Positions 15,790-24,304 of a DNA stretch of 39,945 nt are shown here, piece after piece. The DNA comes from a virus. The position numbers and the translations under genes were made by a program. Under the pieces are notes generated by a model, which saw only the letters and a program-made list of their open reading frames with translations, was not told where the DNA came from and searched no databases. Each line of letters begins with the position of its first letter. The first letter of the stretch is position 1. The stretch lies in the IMG/VR virus record IMGVR_UViG_3300046003_005931, positions 1 through 39,945 of that record; one strand, 5' to 3'.

Positions 15790-17097
15790 ATGAAAAATAC
15801 ATTTGTTATAAGTTGTCCAATCGACACTATGTCAGGATATGGTGCTCGTTCAAGAGATTTAGTTAAAGCATTAATTAATTTAGATAAATATGACGTTAAA
15901 ATATTACCTCAACGTTGGGGTAATACACCTCATGGTTTTATAGAGGATAATATAGAAGAATGGGGATTTTTAGTTCCTCATATATTACAAGGTCAAATGA
16001 CTCAACAACCCGATATTTGGGCTCAAATCACAGTACCGAATGAATTCCAAGCAGTAGGTAAATATAATATTGGTATTACAGCTGGTATTGAAACTACAAT
16101 TTGTGCCCCACAATGGATTGAAGGAATGAATAAAATGAATCTAAATTTAGTATCATCAGAACATTCTAAAAAAGTATTCCAAGATTCTAAATTCCAAAAA
16201 CAAGATGAAAAAACAAAACAAGTTATTGGTAATGTAGAATTAACTTCACCTATAGAAGTATTATTTGAAGGGGTAGATATTACTAAATATTTCCAATCAT
16301 CTTTAACACCTGCCTCTGAAATAGGTCAGGCTTTAGATACAATAGAAGAAGATTTTACATTTCTATTTGTTGGCCACTGGCTTCAAGGGGATTTTGGCCA
16401 AGATAGAAAAGATGTAAGTGGATTGGTTAGAGTGTTTTTAGAAACATTTAAAAATAAAAAGATTAAACCTGCTCTTATCCTAAAAACAATGTCAGGTCCT
16501 GCTAGTATTATAGATAGAGATCAAATATTAAAGAAAATAGATATTATTAAGAATTCTATCAATTCTAAAAACTTACCTAACATTTATTTATTCCATGGTG
16601 AAATATCAGATAGTGAAGTAAATGAGTTGTATAATCATTCTAAAATAAAAGCAATGATTAGTTTAACTAAAGGTGAAGGATTTGGTAGACCTTTATTAGA
16701 ATTTACTCAAACTAAAAAACCTATAATTGCCTCTAACTGGAGTGGTCAAGTAGATTTCCTAAATCATGAATTCACATCATTAGTACCTGGTACTCTTAAT
16801 AATATCCATCCATCAGCACAAGTTAAAGATATGTTAATTGATGGTTCACAATGGTTTACCGCTGATTATGGATTTGTAAATGGTTTATTAAAAGACTATG
16901 TTGAAAATTATAAAAAATATCAAGAAAAAGGTAAACGATTAAGTTTTTATTGTAAAACTAATTTCTCATTTGATAAAATGCAAGAAAAATTAGGTTCAAT
17001 ATTAACTGAAAAAGTACCTGAATTTCCAAAACAAGTTTCTTTAGTACTTCCTAAACTTAAACGTGTAGAACTTCCCAAATTAAAAAAAATAGAATAA
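15790..17097 (+). CDS. GT4-like glycosyltransferase
   Basis: The 435-aa protein has the C-terminal GT4 signature KGEGFGRPLLEFTQTKKPII (about residues 297-316), a Glu pair in EGFG and LLEF, followed by SNWSGQVDF. The N-terminal half (CPIDTMSGYGARSRDLVKAL) resembles GT-B acceptor domains of polysaccharide glycosyltransferases. It is the first gene of the long unit driven from 15749. The lysine/leucine-rich end (LPKLKRVELPKLKKIE) contains a short repeat and might touch the membrane. Donor sugar unknown. Confidence 0.87.
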   Translation: MKNTFVISCPIDTMSGYGARSRDLVKALINLDKYDVKILPQRWGNTPHGFIEDNIEEWGFLVPHILQGQMTQQPDIWAQITVPNEFQAVGKYNIGITAGIETTICAPQWIEGMNKMNLNLVSSEHSKKVFQDSKFQKQDEKTKQVIGNVELTSPIEVLFEGVDITKYFQSSLTPASEIGQALDTIEEDFTFLFVGHWLQGDFGQDRKDVSGLVRVFLETFKNKKIKPALILKTMSGPASIIDRDQILKKIDIIKNSINSKNLPNIYLFHGEISDSEVNELYNHSKIKAMISLTKGEGFGRPLLEFTQTKKPIIASNWSGQVDFLNHEFTSLVPGTLNNIHPSAQVKDMLIDGSQWFTADYGFVNGLLKDYVENYKKYQEKGKRLSFYCKTNFSFDKMQEKLGSILTEKVPEFPKQVSLVLPKLKRVELPKLKKIE

Positions 17098-17098
17098 A

Positions 17099-17557
17099 AT
17101 GAAAGATCAATTAAGTATATGCCCACGATGTGGAAGTGACGCTTGTTACATAACACCTGTAAATGAGGCTAAAAACAATTACTATTGTTTTGGTTGTGGG
17201 TTTCAAACAAATGATTTAATGGTTGAAGGAGAATTTGACTTTGAATCATATGAAGAGACATTACCTGAACTTTATAAAGACATCAAATCCGTAGATGATA
17301 AAAAACGTGTTTGGTATCCAATAACTATTAATATTCAGGAAAAAGGAACGGTATTTGCCAACGGTACTCATAAAGATAACTGGCAGTGGAGTGGAATATT
17401 AGCTGTTGAAGTAAACGATGAAGAAAAAGGTAAATTTAAAATACCTGGTACTGAAGAATTTTATACTCATAAAACTGATATAAAAACTTTAAAAAGTTAC
17501 CCACAAAATGATTTTATTGAGGCCTTAGATTACATAGGATTCTTTAACAAACAATAA
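17099..17557 (+). CDS. zinc-ribbon protein in the glycan operon
   Basis: The 152-aa protein starts with a Cys4 zinc ribbon: C-x2-C in ICPRCGSDA and C-x2-C in YYCFGCGFQ, about 19 residues apart. The rest is acidic and beta-rich with a WQWSGILAVEVNDEEKGKF segment and shows no enzyme motif. It starts one base after the preceding stop and is followed two bases on by a GT2 gene, so it is embedded in the operon. Zinc ribbons of this type usually bind nucleic acid or proteins, which is odd among glycosyltransferases. Function unknown. Confidence 0.8.
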   Translation: MKDQLSICPRCGSDACYITPVNEAKNNYYCFGCGFQTNDLMVEGEFDFESYEETLPELYKDIKSVDDKKRVWYPITINIQEKGTVFANGTHKDNWQWSGILAVEVNDEEKGKFKIPGTEEFYTHKTDIKTLKSYPQNDFIEALDYIGFFNKQ

Positions 17558-17558
17558 T

Positions 17559-18176
17559 ATGAAAATAAGTTATGCTATTCCTGTTTGTAATGAACATGAA
17601 GAATTAATGAGATTACTAAGCATCCTTGTCACTAATAAAAGAGATGAGGATGAAATAGTAGTTCAATGTGATCAGGGTAATACTACACCTGAGGTATATC
17701 AAGTATTAGATCAATTCTATAATAGAGTAAATGTTATAGAATTTCCACTTAAAGGTAATTTCTCTAATTTCAAAAATAATTTAAAACAAAATTGTGTTGG
17801 AGAATGGATTTTTCAAATTGATGCTGATGAATATTTAACTGAAAATTTTATACAAAATCTTCATTTAATACTTCAAGACAACCCAACCACAGATGTATTT
17901 TTACTACCTAGAATTAATACAGTAGAAGGATTAACTCAAGAACATATTCAAAGATGGGGATGGAATGTAAATGAAAAAGGATGGGTTAACTTCCCAGATT
18001 TACAACCTAGAATACTTCAAAATTCACCTAAAATAAATTGGGGTAATAAAGTACATGAAGTGTTAATGGGTCATAGTACTTGGGCTACTCTACCTTTAGA
18101 AGAAGATTATTGTTTATATCACCCTAAACAGATAGATAGACAAGAACGTCAAAATAATTTATATAATTTATTATGA
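17559..18176 (+). CDS. GT2-family glycosyltransferase (short)
   Basis: The 205-aa protein begins ISYAIPVCNEHEELMRLL, the typical GT2 start, has an acidic DEDEIVVQCDQGN strand and the metal-binding DxD-type motif in QIDADEYL near residue 90. A later segment (IHLW-like GWNVNEKGWVNFPDLQPRIL) and NKVHEVL match GT2 enzymes of the lipopolysaccharide biosynthesis type. It would use a nucleotide-activated sugar with Mg or Mn. It is shorter than most GT2 proteins but has the complete catalytic core. Its stop overlaps the next ATG by 4 bases. Confidence 0.85.
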   Translation: MKISYAIPVCNEHEELMRLLSILVTNKRDEDEIVVQCDQGNTTPEVYQVLDQFYNRVNVIEFPLKGNFSNFKNNLKQNCVGEWIFQIDADEYLTENFIQNLHLILQDNPTTDVFLLPRINTVEGLTQEHIQRWGWNVNEKGWVNFPDLQPRILQNSPKINWGNKVHEVLMGHSTWATLPLEEDYCLYHPKQIDRQERQNNLYNLL

Positions 18177-19057
18177 AAATAACTTTTATATACGCTTATG
18201 ATGGAGAACAATGGTCTACCCCTATAGCCTTAATAAATGAGTTTAAAAGGTTAAATTGGGAAACTGAAATTATTTCAATAGGTTCTAACCGAACTGGTTA
18301 TTATCATGATAATGATCTTAAAAAGTGGATTGACTCTAAACCTAAAACTGATATAGTTTTATTTATGGATTGGGGTAGATTTGACTCACCTTACTTAAAT
18401 AAAGATTTAGTACCTGCATTTTGGATTCAAGAAAGTGGGGATGATCCTCAAAATTTTGAAAGAAATTATCCTAAATCCAATCGTTTTCATTTAACAATAA
18501 CACCTGATCATGATTCATATTTAGAATATAAAAATAGAGGTATAAATGTTGAATGGGTTAATCATTTTGCTGATACTAATATTCAATACCCAATGGAGAT
18601 TAATCCCGAGTACATAGCAGTTACTACTAGAGGTAAAGGTGGATCTCAATTTTTAGATCAATTAACAGACTGGTCTGAAGGTTCTATAGGTAATCAAAAT
18701 GGTTTAGAAGGTGAAAAACACACTGAATTCTTAAATAAAGGGTTAATGATCATCCAAAATAGTAGATGGGGAGAAATTACTCGTCGTATTTTTGAAGGAA
18801 TGGCTTGTGGTAAATTAATAATCACTGATAGATTAGCTGATAGTAAGAAGTTACATGAACTATTCATTGATGGGCAAGATATAATCTATTATGATGATAT
18901 GATAGATTGTATTAACAAAATCAATCACTACGCCGAGCATCAAGACGAGAGAGAAACTATAGCTCAATCAGGTATGAAAAAAATACTAGAAAATTATACT
19001 CAAGTTCAAGTTGTAAATAAATTAATAGAAAAATGGAAAAATTACCACTTAGTATAG
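18173..19057 (+). CDS. glycosyltransferase, GT-B fold (YkvP-like)
   Basis: The 294-aa protein has a Rossmann-type N-terminus (KITFIYAYDGEQWSTPIALI), a central strand DIVLFMDWGRF, and a C-terminal donor-binding signature SRWGEITRRIFEGMACGKLI followed by ITDRL. This pattern, with the Glu of FEGMACG, is shared by YkvP/CgeB-type glycosyltransferases, often linked to surface or spore glycans. It overlaps its neighbours by 4 and 25 bases. Substrates cannot be deduced. Confidence 0.8.
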   Translation: MKITFIYAYDGEQWSTPIALINEFKRLNWETEIISIGSNRTGYYHDNDLKKWIDSKPKTDIVLFMDWGRFDSPYLNKDLVPAFWIQESGDDPQNFERNYPKSNRFHLTITPDHDSYLEYKNRGINVEWVNHFADTNIQYPMEINPEYIAVTTRGKGGSQFLDQLTDWSEGSIGNQNGLEGEKHTEFLNKGLMIIQNSRWGEITRRIFEGMACGKLIITDRLADSKKLHELFIDGQDIIYYDDMIDCINKINHYAEHQDERETIAQSGMKKILENYTQVQVVNKLIEKWKNYHLV

Positions 19058-19773
19058 GAATATTATCTTGGAACTCAGGCCAAACCTTAGTAAATACACT
19101 TGCTACATACTATGAAAATGGGCTATTTGATATAGTAAATGATTATAAAATATTATTTCAAGAAATATCAGAACAGGATAAACAAATAGCAGATTATTTT
19201 TCAGTTCCTTATATAGGTTTAAATAATAATATAGGAATAGGTAAAGCTTTTATCCAATTAACTGAACAAGCTCAAACAGATAATATTCTAATTTTAGAAC
19301 ATGATTGGCAGTTAATAGAAAATTTAGAGACTGCTCACTCTAGATTAAGTAGTGGAATACAACTATTAGAAAATGGATTTAAATGTATTAGATATAGACA
19401 TCGTAACCAACCAGGTAATCCTCATTTTTCATTTAGAAATATAGGTAAAGAATTAGATTATTATGATCCTGAAATAGAATGTACTTCACCTCACTTACTT
19501 GATTCCCTACATTGGTTAAACCCAGCAGAAAGTTTTCCTGATAAGATACAACAAGATGGAGAGTATTTTATTTCAACTAGTAGATGGGGCAATTGGACTA
19601 ACAATCCATGTTTATATAAAAAAAATTTTTATTTAGATATAGTAAAACCATTTGCAGGGGATGGGATAGCTTTAGAAGGGAATATTAGTAGATGGTGGGC
19701 ACAACAAAATTATAAAGTAGCTCATGGTGAGGGATTATTCAAACATGTAGATTTAGTAAAATATGGACAATAA
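19033..19773 (+). CDS. GT2-like glycosyltransferase
   Basis: The 246-aa protein starts LSIGILSWNSGQTLVNTLAT, typical of a GT-A fold, and has a metal-site-like acidic motif in ILILEHDWQLIEN near residue 95, where EHDW takes the place of DxD. The middle holds an aromatic, His-rich stretch (RYRHRNQPGNPHFSFRN). The end (GDGIALEGNISRWWAQQNYK) resembles the GT2 acceptor loop. The start lies 25 bases inside the previous gene in another frame. The departure from DxD makes activity less certain. Confidence 0.7.
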   Translation: MEKLPLSIGILSWNSGQTLVNTLATYYENGLFDIVNDYKILFQEISEQDKQIADYFSVPYIGLNNNIGIGKAFIQLTEQAQTDNILILEHDWQLIENLETAHSRLSSGIQLLENGFKCIRYRHRNQPGNPHFSFRNIGKELDYYDPEIECTSPHLLDSLHWLNPAESFPDKIQQDGEYFISTSRWGNWTNNPCLYKKNFYLDIVKPFAGDGIALEGNISRWWAQQNYKVAHGEGLFKHVDLVKYGQ

Positions 19774-20443
19774 AAAAATAGCATTATGTATATCAGGAAA
19801 GTCAAGAAGTTCTATGTTTTGTTTTCCTTATATCTATGATGCGTTTATAAATAATAATTATAATGTTGATGTTTTCATCCATACTTGGGATGAGTGTAGG
19901 GTTATAGATTTATATAATCCTAAAAAATTAGAAATTGAAAATGAACAAGAAGTTTTAAATTCTATAATTCCTCAATTAAATTTAGAAAATATTAAAATAG
20001 AAGGAAATATTGGTAATAATATATTAATGTATTATTCTATTAAAAAGTGTTTTAATTTGATAGATGATACTTATGATATTGTAATTAGAAGTAGATTTGA
20101 TTTATTATTACAACCCAAATTTGATATAATTCCAATAATAACTGATTTAAATTTAAAAAAATATGACATTTATATTCCAAATGAATCCTTCAATATGGGT
20201 GGATATAATGATCAAGTAGCAATAGGGACCTATAATTCTATGAAAAGTTATTCAGATACTATTTTAAATTTAAATGAATTTGCAAATAAGTTAAGAAGAT
20301 GGCATCCTGAAACTTTTCTAAAGAAACAATTAGATGATAATAATATAAAAGTAAATCAAACTGATTTAGATTATAGATTAGTTAGAAATGTCTCTGCCAC
20401 CACACATTGGCCAGAAAATCCTTATAAATTCTTAAACTTATGA
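19763..20443 (+). CDS. glycosyltransferase-like protein (paralogue of 22242-22949)
   Basis: The 226-aa protein begins KIALCISGKSRSSMFCFPYI and has DVFIHTWDE near residue 38 and YDIVIRSRFDLLLQP near residue 100. The same three blocks occur, in order, in the protein at 22242-22949 (IALCFYGQPR, DVFIHTWWS, YDLVIRARFDLLI), so the two are paralogues within the cassette. The RxRFDLL block supplies an acidic residue where GT-A enzymes keep DxD. Similar proteins appear in capsule and LPS clusters and in giant-virus glycan loci. I call it a probable glycosyltransferase. Confidence 0.7.
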   Translation: MDNKKIALCISGKSRSSMFCFPYIYDAFINNNYNVDVFIHTWDECRVIDLYNPKKLEIENEQEVLNSIIPQLNLENIKIEGNIGNNILMYYSIKKCFNLIDDTYDIVIRSRFDLLLQPKFDIIPIITDLNLKKYDIYIPNESFNMGGYNDQVAIGTYNSMKSYSDTILNLNEFANKLRRWHPETFLKKQLDDNNIKVNQTDLDYRLVRNVSATTHWPENPYKFLNL

Positions 20444-21792
20444 TAAAATTAATAATATTTGATTTAGATGGAGTTTTAGTAGAGGCTAAAAATATTCATT
20501 TTGAAGCTTTAAATGAAGCATTAGGTTTTAAATACCAAATATCTTGGAACGAACATTTAAGTAAATATGATGGATTAAAAACTAACCAGAAACTTGAAAT
20601 GTTAACTCAAGATAAAGGATTACCTACAAACTTATATACGCAAGTTTGGGATGAAAAACAACGATTAACTTTATATAAATTAAAAAATTTAAAACCTGAT
20701 ACTCAATTGATGGTTTGTATGGATTTATTAGTACAACAAGGCTATAAATTAGCAGTATGTTCAAATAGTATACGTAAAACTGTATTAACAGTATTATCTA
20801 AATTAAATATAATTGAAAATTTTGATTTAATACTATCTAATGAGGATGTAAAGAATAGTAAACCTCACCCTGAAATCTATTGGAAAGCTATATCACAAAT
20901 GGGTTTTTTACCTGAGGAAACTCTTATTGTTGAGGATTCACCTTATGGTTTACTAGCCGCAAGTCGAAGTAAAGCTTCTGTAATGAGAGTTGGATCCCCA
21001 AAAGATATTTCATATAATAATATCTATAAATACTTAAACCAAGAAAAAATGAATTTAACACCTAAATGGAAAGATGATAAATTAAATGTTTTAATTCCTA
21101 TGGCGGGAGCTGGTTCACGATTTGAACAAGCAGGTTACACTTTTCCTAAACCACTTATTGAAGTGAAAGGTAAACCTATGATTCAGGTTGTAGTTGAAAA
21201 CTTAAACCTAGAAGCTAATTACATTTACGTTGTACAGAAAGCTCATAGAGAAAAATATAATTTAGATGCTTTACTTAACCTAATAACCCCAGGTTGTAAG
21301 ATAGTAGAAACCAATGGGTTAACAGAAGGAGCTGCATGTACTGCTTTACTAGCTAAAGAGTATATTGATAACAATGCTCCACTATTCTTTGCTAATTCAG
21401 ATCAATTTGTAGAATGGGACTCAAATGAGTTTATGTACAAGATGAACGAAACAAATGCTGATGGAGGTATAGTTACATTTACTGCAACACATCCTAAATG
21501 GTCTTTTGCTAAAGTAGATGATAATGGATTAGTAACTGAAGTTGCTGAAAAGAATCCAATATCGGATATTGCAACAGTTGGATACTACTACTGGAAGAAT
21601 GGTTCGGATTTTGTAAAATATGCTGAACAGATGATCGAAAAAGATATCAGAATTAATAATGAATTCTATGTATGCCCTGTATTTAATCAAGCAATTGAAG
21701 ATTGTAAACAAATTAGAACCTTTAACACAGCTGGTATGTGGGGACTAGGAACACCAGAGGATTTGAAGTACTATTTAGAAAATTACAAATGA
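20440..21792 (+). CDS. fusion of HAD phosphatase and sugar-phosphate nucleotidyltransferase
   Basis: The 450-aa protein joins two enzymes. Residues 1-195 are a HAD hydrolase of the beta-phosphoglucomutase/phosphatase type: FDLDGVLVE with Asp8 and Asp10, CSNS at 107-110, Lys141 in NSKPHPEIYWKA and the acidic VEDSPYG. Residues about 215-450 are a nucleotidyltransferase: VLIPMAGAGSRF and TFPKPLIEVKGKPM at 217-247, and the metal site FANSDQFVEW with Asp321. The pair could make a nucleotide-activated sugar or polyol from a phosphorylated precursor, for the neighbouring transferases. Which phosphate is removed or moved is unknown. ATG overlaps the previous stop by 4 bases. Confidence 0.9.
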   Translation: MIKLIIFDLDGVLVEAKNIHFEALNEALGFKYQISWNEHLSKYDGLKTNQKLEMLTQDKGLPTNLYTQVWDEKQRLTLYKLKNLKPDTQLMVCMDLLVQQGYKLAVCSNSIRKTVLTVLSKLNIIENFDLILSNEDVKNSKPHPEIYWKAISQMGFLPEETLIVEDSPYGLLAASRSKASVMRVGSPKDISYNNIYKYLNQEKMNLTPKWKDDKLNVLIPMAGAGSRFEQAGYTFPKPLIEVKGKPMIQVVVENLNLEANYIYVVQKAHREKYNLDALLNLITPGCKIVETNGLTEGAACTALLAKEYIDNNAPLFFANSDQFVEWDSNEFMYKMNETNADGGIVTFTATHPKWSFAKVDDNGLVTEVAEKNPISDIATVGYYYWKNGSDFVKYAEQMIEKDIRINNEFYVCPVFNQAIEDCKQIRTFNTAGMWGLGTPEDLKYYLENYK

Positions 21793-22226
21793 TATTAATT
21801 TCACATAGAGGAAATATAAATGGTAAAAATACCGAAAGAGAAAACCATCCAGAGTATATCGATGAAGCAATAGCACTGGGTTATGATGTAGAGATTGATT
21901 TATGGGTTACAGATGATCTTTATTTAGGCCATGATAAACCCCAATATAAAGTTTCAACTAAATGGTTGGAACAAAGGTTATATAAATTATGGATTCATTG
22001 TAAAAATATTCCTGCATTAGAATATACTCACTGGTTCACTGATAGAGAAGATTTAAATTATTTTTGGCATGAAGAAGATACATTAACATTAACTAGCCAA
22101 AATTATATTTGGGTCTATCCTGGAAAACAACCTATAAAAAATTCAATAGCAGTTATGCCTGAAATTAATAACGATAATATTACACAATGTATAGGGATTT
22201 GTAGTGATTATATAGGAAATTATTAA
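21789..22226 (+). CDS. glycerophosphodiester phosphodiesterase-like protein (short)
   Basis: I start the gene at ATG 21789 (ATGA overlap with the fusion gene). The 145-aa product shows the first half of a GDPD domain: ISHRGN at residues 4-9, then DVEIDLWVTDD and LGHDKPQY, which carry the HR, ExD and later His of the GDPD active site. GDPD enzymes cleave glycerophosphodiesters to glycerol-3-phosphate. The usual domain is about 240 aa, so this is a reduced version. Beside an NDP-sugar-type transferase it may supply or process a glycerol-phosphate-like glycan part. Confidence 0.75.
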   Translation: MILISHRGNINGKNTERENHPEYIDEAIALGYDVEIDLWVTDDLYLGHDKPQYKVSTKWLEQRLYKLWIHCKNIPALEYTHWFTDREDLNYFWHEEDTLTLTSQNYIWVYPGKQPIKNSIAVMPEINNDNITQCIGICSDYIGNY

Positions 22227-22241
22227 TTTATTAAAAATTAT

Positions 22242-22949
22242 ATGAATATAGCTTTATGTTTTTACGGTCAACCAAGATTTTATGGTATAACATTTAATAA
22301 TTATTTTAATCATATATTAGAAAAATACAACCCCGATGTTTTTATACACACTTGGTGGTCAAAGAATATGGTGGGTAGTTTATACCCATGTGCACCTTGG
22401 GCAATTGCAGCTTTATCTGAAGAAGATAGGATAGTTAAAAATAATGTTATAGATGATTTAATTAAATTTTATAATCCTAAAAAAATTAAATATGATGATT
22501 ATAATTTAGTAAATATAAAACATCATAAACCAAACTATTATCAATATTATACACAATATGCTGTAAAAGAATTACTAACTCAATATGAATTAGAAAAGGA
22601 AATTGAATATGATTTAGTAATTAGGGCTAGATTTGATTTATTAATAAGACAAAATATCCCTTATCAAATTGATAACAATTTATGGATATCTAATTCATGC
22701 CCCCATCATGATAAATATAATGATTTATTTACATTTAGTAATTCTAAAAATTATAAAAAAATATCAGATGCTTATTTAAATTTAGAAGAATTTGAATCAG
22801 AATATGATGCTAAATATACCAATAAAGGTAATGCTGAATGGCCATTTACAAAACAAATACTAAAAGAAAATATTCCTATTAGATTATTTGAAGCAGAGTA
22901 TAACACATTTGACATTTGTAGAACAGAGACAGCAAATTTATATAGATAA
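22242..22949 (+). CDS. glycosyltransferase-like protein (paralogue of 19763-20443)
   Basis: The 235-aa protein has the block order of its paralogue: NIALCFYGQPRFY at the start, YNPDVFIHTWWS near residue 35 and YDLVIRARFDLLIRQ near residue 122. Outside these the two differ strongly, so the duplication is old. The C-terminal part (TFDICRTETANLYR) has no counterpart I recognise. It lies 15 bases after the GDPD-like gene. Probable GT-A-type glycosyltransferase; donor unknown. Confidence 0.7.
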   Translation: MNIALCFYGQPRFYGITFNNYFNHILEKYNPDVFIHTWWSKNMVGSLYPCAPWAIAALSEEDRIVKNNVIDDLIKFYNPKKIKYDDYNLVNIKHHKPNYYQYYTQYAVKELLTQYELEKEIEYDLVIRARFDLLIRQNIPYQIDNNLWISNSCPHHDKYNDLFTFSNSKNYKKISDAYLNLEEFESEYDAKYTNKGNAEWPFTKQILKENIPIRLFEAEYNTFDICRTETANLYR

Positions 22950-22958
22950 AAGATTAAT

Positions 22959-23810
22959 ATGAAAGATATAGTATTAGGTTGTATAACAAATTATACTTTT
23001 GATAAAATAGAAGTATTTGTTAATTCATTAGAAAAATCTGGTTTTGATGGGTATAAAATAATGATTGTTTATAATGTACCATTTTCTACTGTTGAAGAGT
23101 TATCTAAAAGAGATTGGATAATAGTAGGGTTTAATCATGATGAAGTTAATCAAAAATATACTTATAAAGATGATTTTAGAATAATGTGTGACAGACAGTT
23201 ACATTATTATCAAGCTTTACAATCATTAAATGATGAATATGGTGATTTAAGATATGTAATTGCTGCTGACCCAAAAGATGTAATTTTTCAACAGAATCCA
23301 TCTAAATGGATTGAAGATAATATAGGGGATAAAAAAATAATCGTTGGAAGTGAGAGTTTAAAATATAAAGACGAACAATGGGGTAAAACTAACCTAATTG
23401 AAAGTTTTGGAGATTTTACTTATGATCGTTGTAAAGATAATTTAATTTATAATTGTGGTACAGTCAGTGGTGAATGGAAGACTATGAGTGAGTTATTTTT
23501 AAACATATATTTGATGTGTGTTGGAAGTCCAAATAGTACACCTGACCAAGCAGCATTAAATACTTTATTATCTTTAGATGTTTATAAAAATGTTACAAGA
23601 TTTACTCAATCTGAAGAGGCTTGGGCATGCCAAGCTGGTACAACTGTTGATGATAAAGTAGTATCAATTAATAAAGATAATCTAACTGAACCTCAACCTT
23701 ACTTAGATGGGGATGTAGTTAAAACAAGTACAGGTATTCCATTTACATTAATTCACCAATATGATAGAATTCCTAAGTGGAAATCTATTTTAGAAACTAA
23801 ATATAGATAA
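22959..23810 (+). CDS. putative glycosyltransferase (GT-A-like)
   Basis: The 283-aa protein begins with a Rossmann-like strand-helix (DIVLGCITNYTFDKIEVFVN, IMIVYNVP) and has RYVIAADPKDVIFQ near residue 103, where ADPKD stands in for the DxD metal motif. A second conserved-looking block is NCGTVSGEWKTMSELF, then GSPNSTPDQAALNTLLS, resembling the acceptor region of sugar transferases found in marine-phage and giant-virus glycan clusters. The match is by pattern only. It lies 9 bases after the previous gene and 2 bases before the next. Confidence 0.65.
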   Translation: MKDIVLGCITNYTFDKIEVFVNSLEKSGFDGYKIMIVYNVPFSTVEELSKRDWIIVGFNHDEVNQKYTYKDDFRIMCDRQLHYYQALQSLNDEYGDLRYVIAADPKDVIFQQNPSKWIEDNIGDKKIIVGSESLKYKDEQWGKTNLIESFGDFTYDRCKDNLIYNCGTVSGEWKTMSELFLNIYLMCVGSPNSTPDQAALNTLLSLDVYKNVTRFTQSEEAWACQAGTTVDDKVVSINKDNLTEPQPYLDGDVVKTSTGIPFTLIHQYDRIPKWKSILETKYR

Positions 23811-23812
23811 TT

Positions 23813-24304
23813 ATGATTGTAGGTCGTGGTGACATAGCGTCAATTTTAAATGATAGAGAAGGAGCTATATTCTTTGTTTCAGGGGTATCAAATAGTTTAG
23901 AAAAACGTGAATCTGAATATGAACGAGAATATAAATTATTAAGTGAACAAGATAAGACTAAATGTATATTTTATATTAGTTCAATAACTATTGACAATAA
24001 AGAGAAATTTGAAATAAGTAGATATCTACAACATAAAAAACAAATGGAAGATTATATTAAAAATAGTTTTAAAAATTATAATATTATCAGAATTGGTAAT
24101 ATTGCGTGGGGTAATAATCCTAATACATTTTTAAATTATATTAAAAGTAAAGTAAAAAATAATGAGTCATTCTTTATATCAGATGAATATAAATTTATGA
24201 TTAGTGAAAAACAATTACTATCCTTAACTAATAATCTTCCAATCGATTCTCAAAACCAAATAAGTGTATTTGGGCAAATGGTAAAAGTAAAAGATCTGAT
24301 ATGA
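23813..24304 (+). CDS. short SDR-like (NAD-sugar epimerase/dehydratase-type) protein
   Basis: The 163-aa protein keeps hallmarks of an extended short-chain dehydrogenase: an N-terminal IVGRGDIAS nucleotide-binding turn (less glycine-rich than GxxGxxG), IFYISSI near residue 50 holding the catalytic-Ser position, a YLQHKKQMEDYI helix with the YxxxK pair, and IIRIGNIAWG. It is about half the length of UDP-sugar epimerases (about 310 aa) and lacks most of the substrate domain. It may be a reduced sugar-modifying enzyme or a degenerate one. It overlaps the next gene by 4 bases. Confidence 0.65.
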   Translation: MIVGRGDIASILNDREGAIFFVSGVSNSLEKRESEYEREYKLLSEQDKTKCIFYISSITIDNKEKFEISRYLQHKKQMEDYIKNSFKNYNIIRIGNIAWGNNPNTFLNYIKSKVKNNESFFISDEYKFMISEKQLLSLTNNLPIDSQNQISVFGQMVKVKDLI

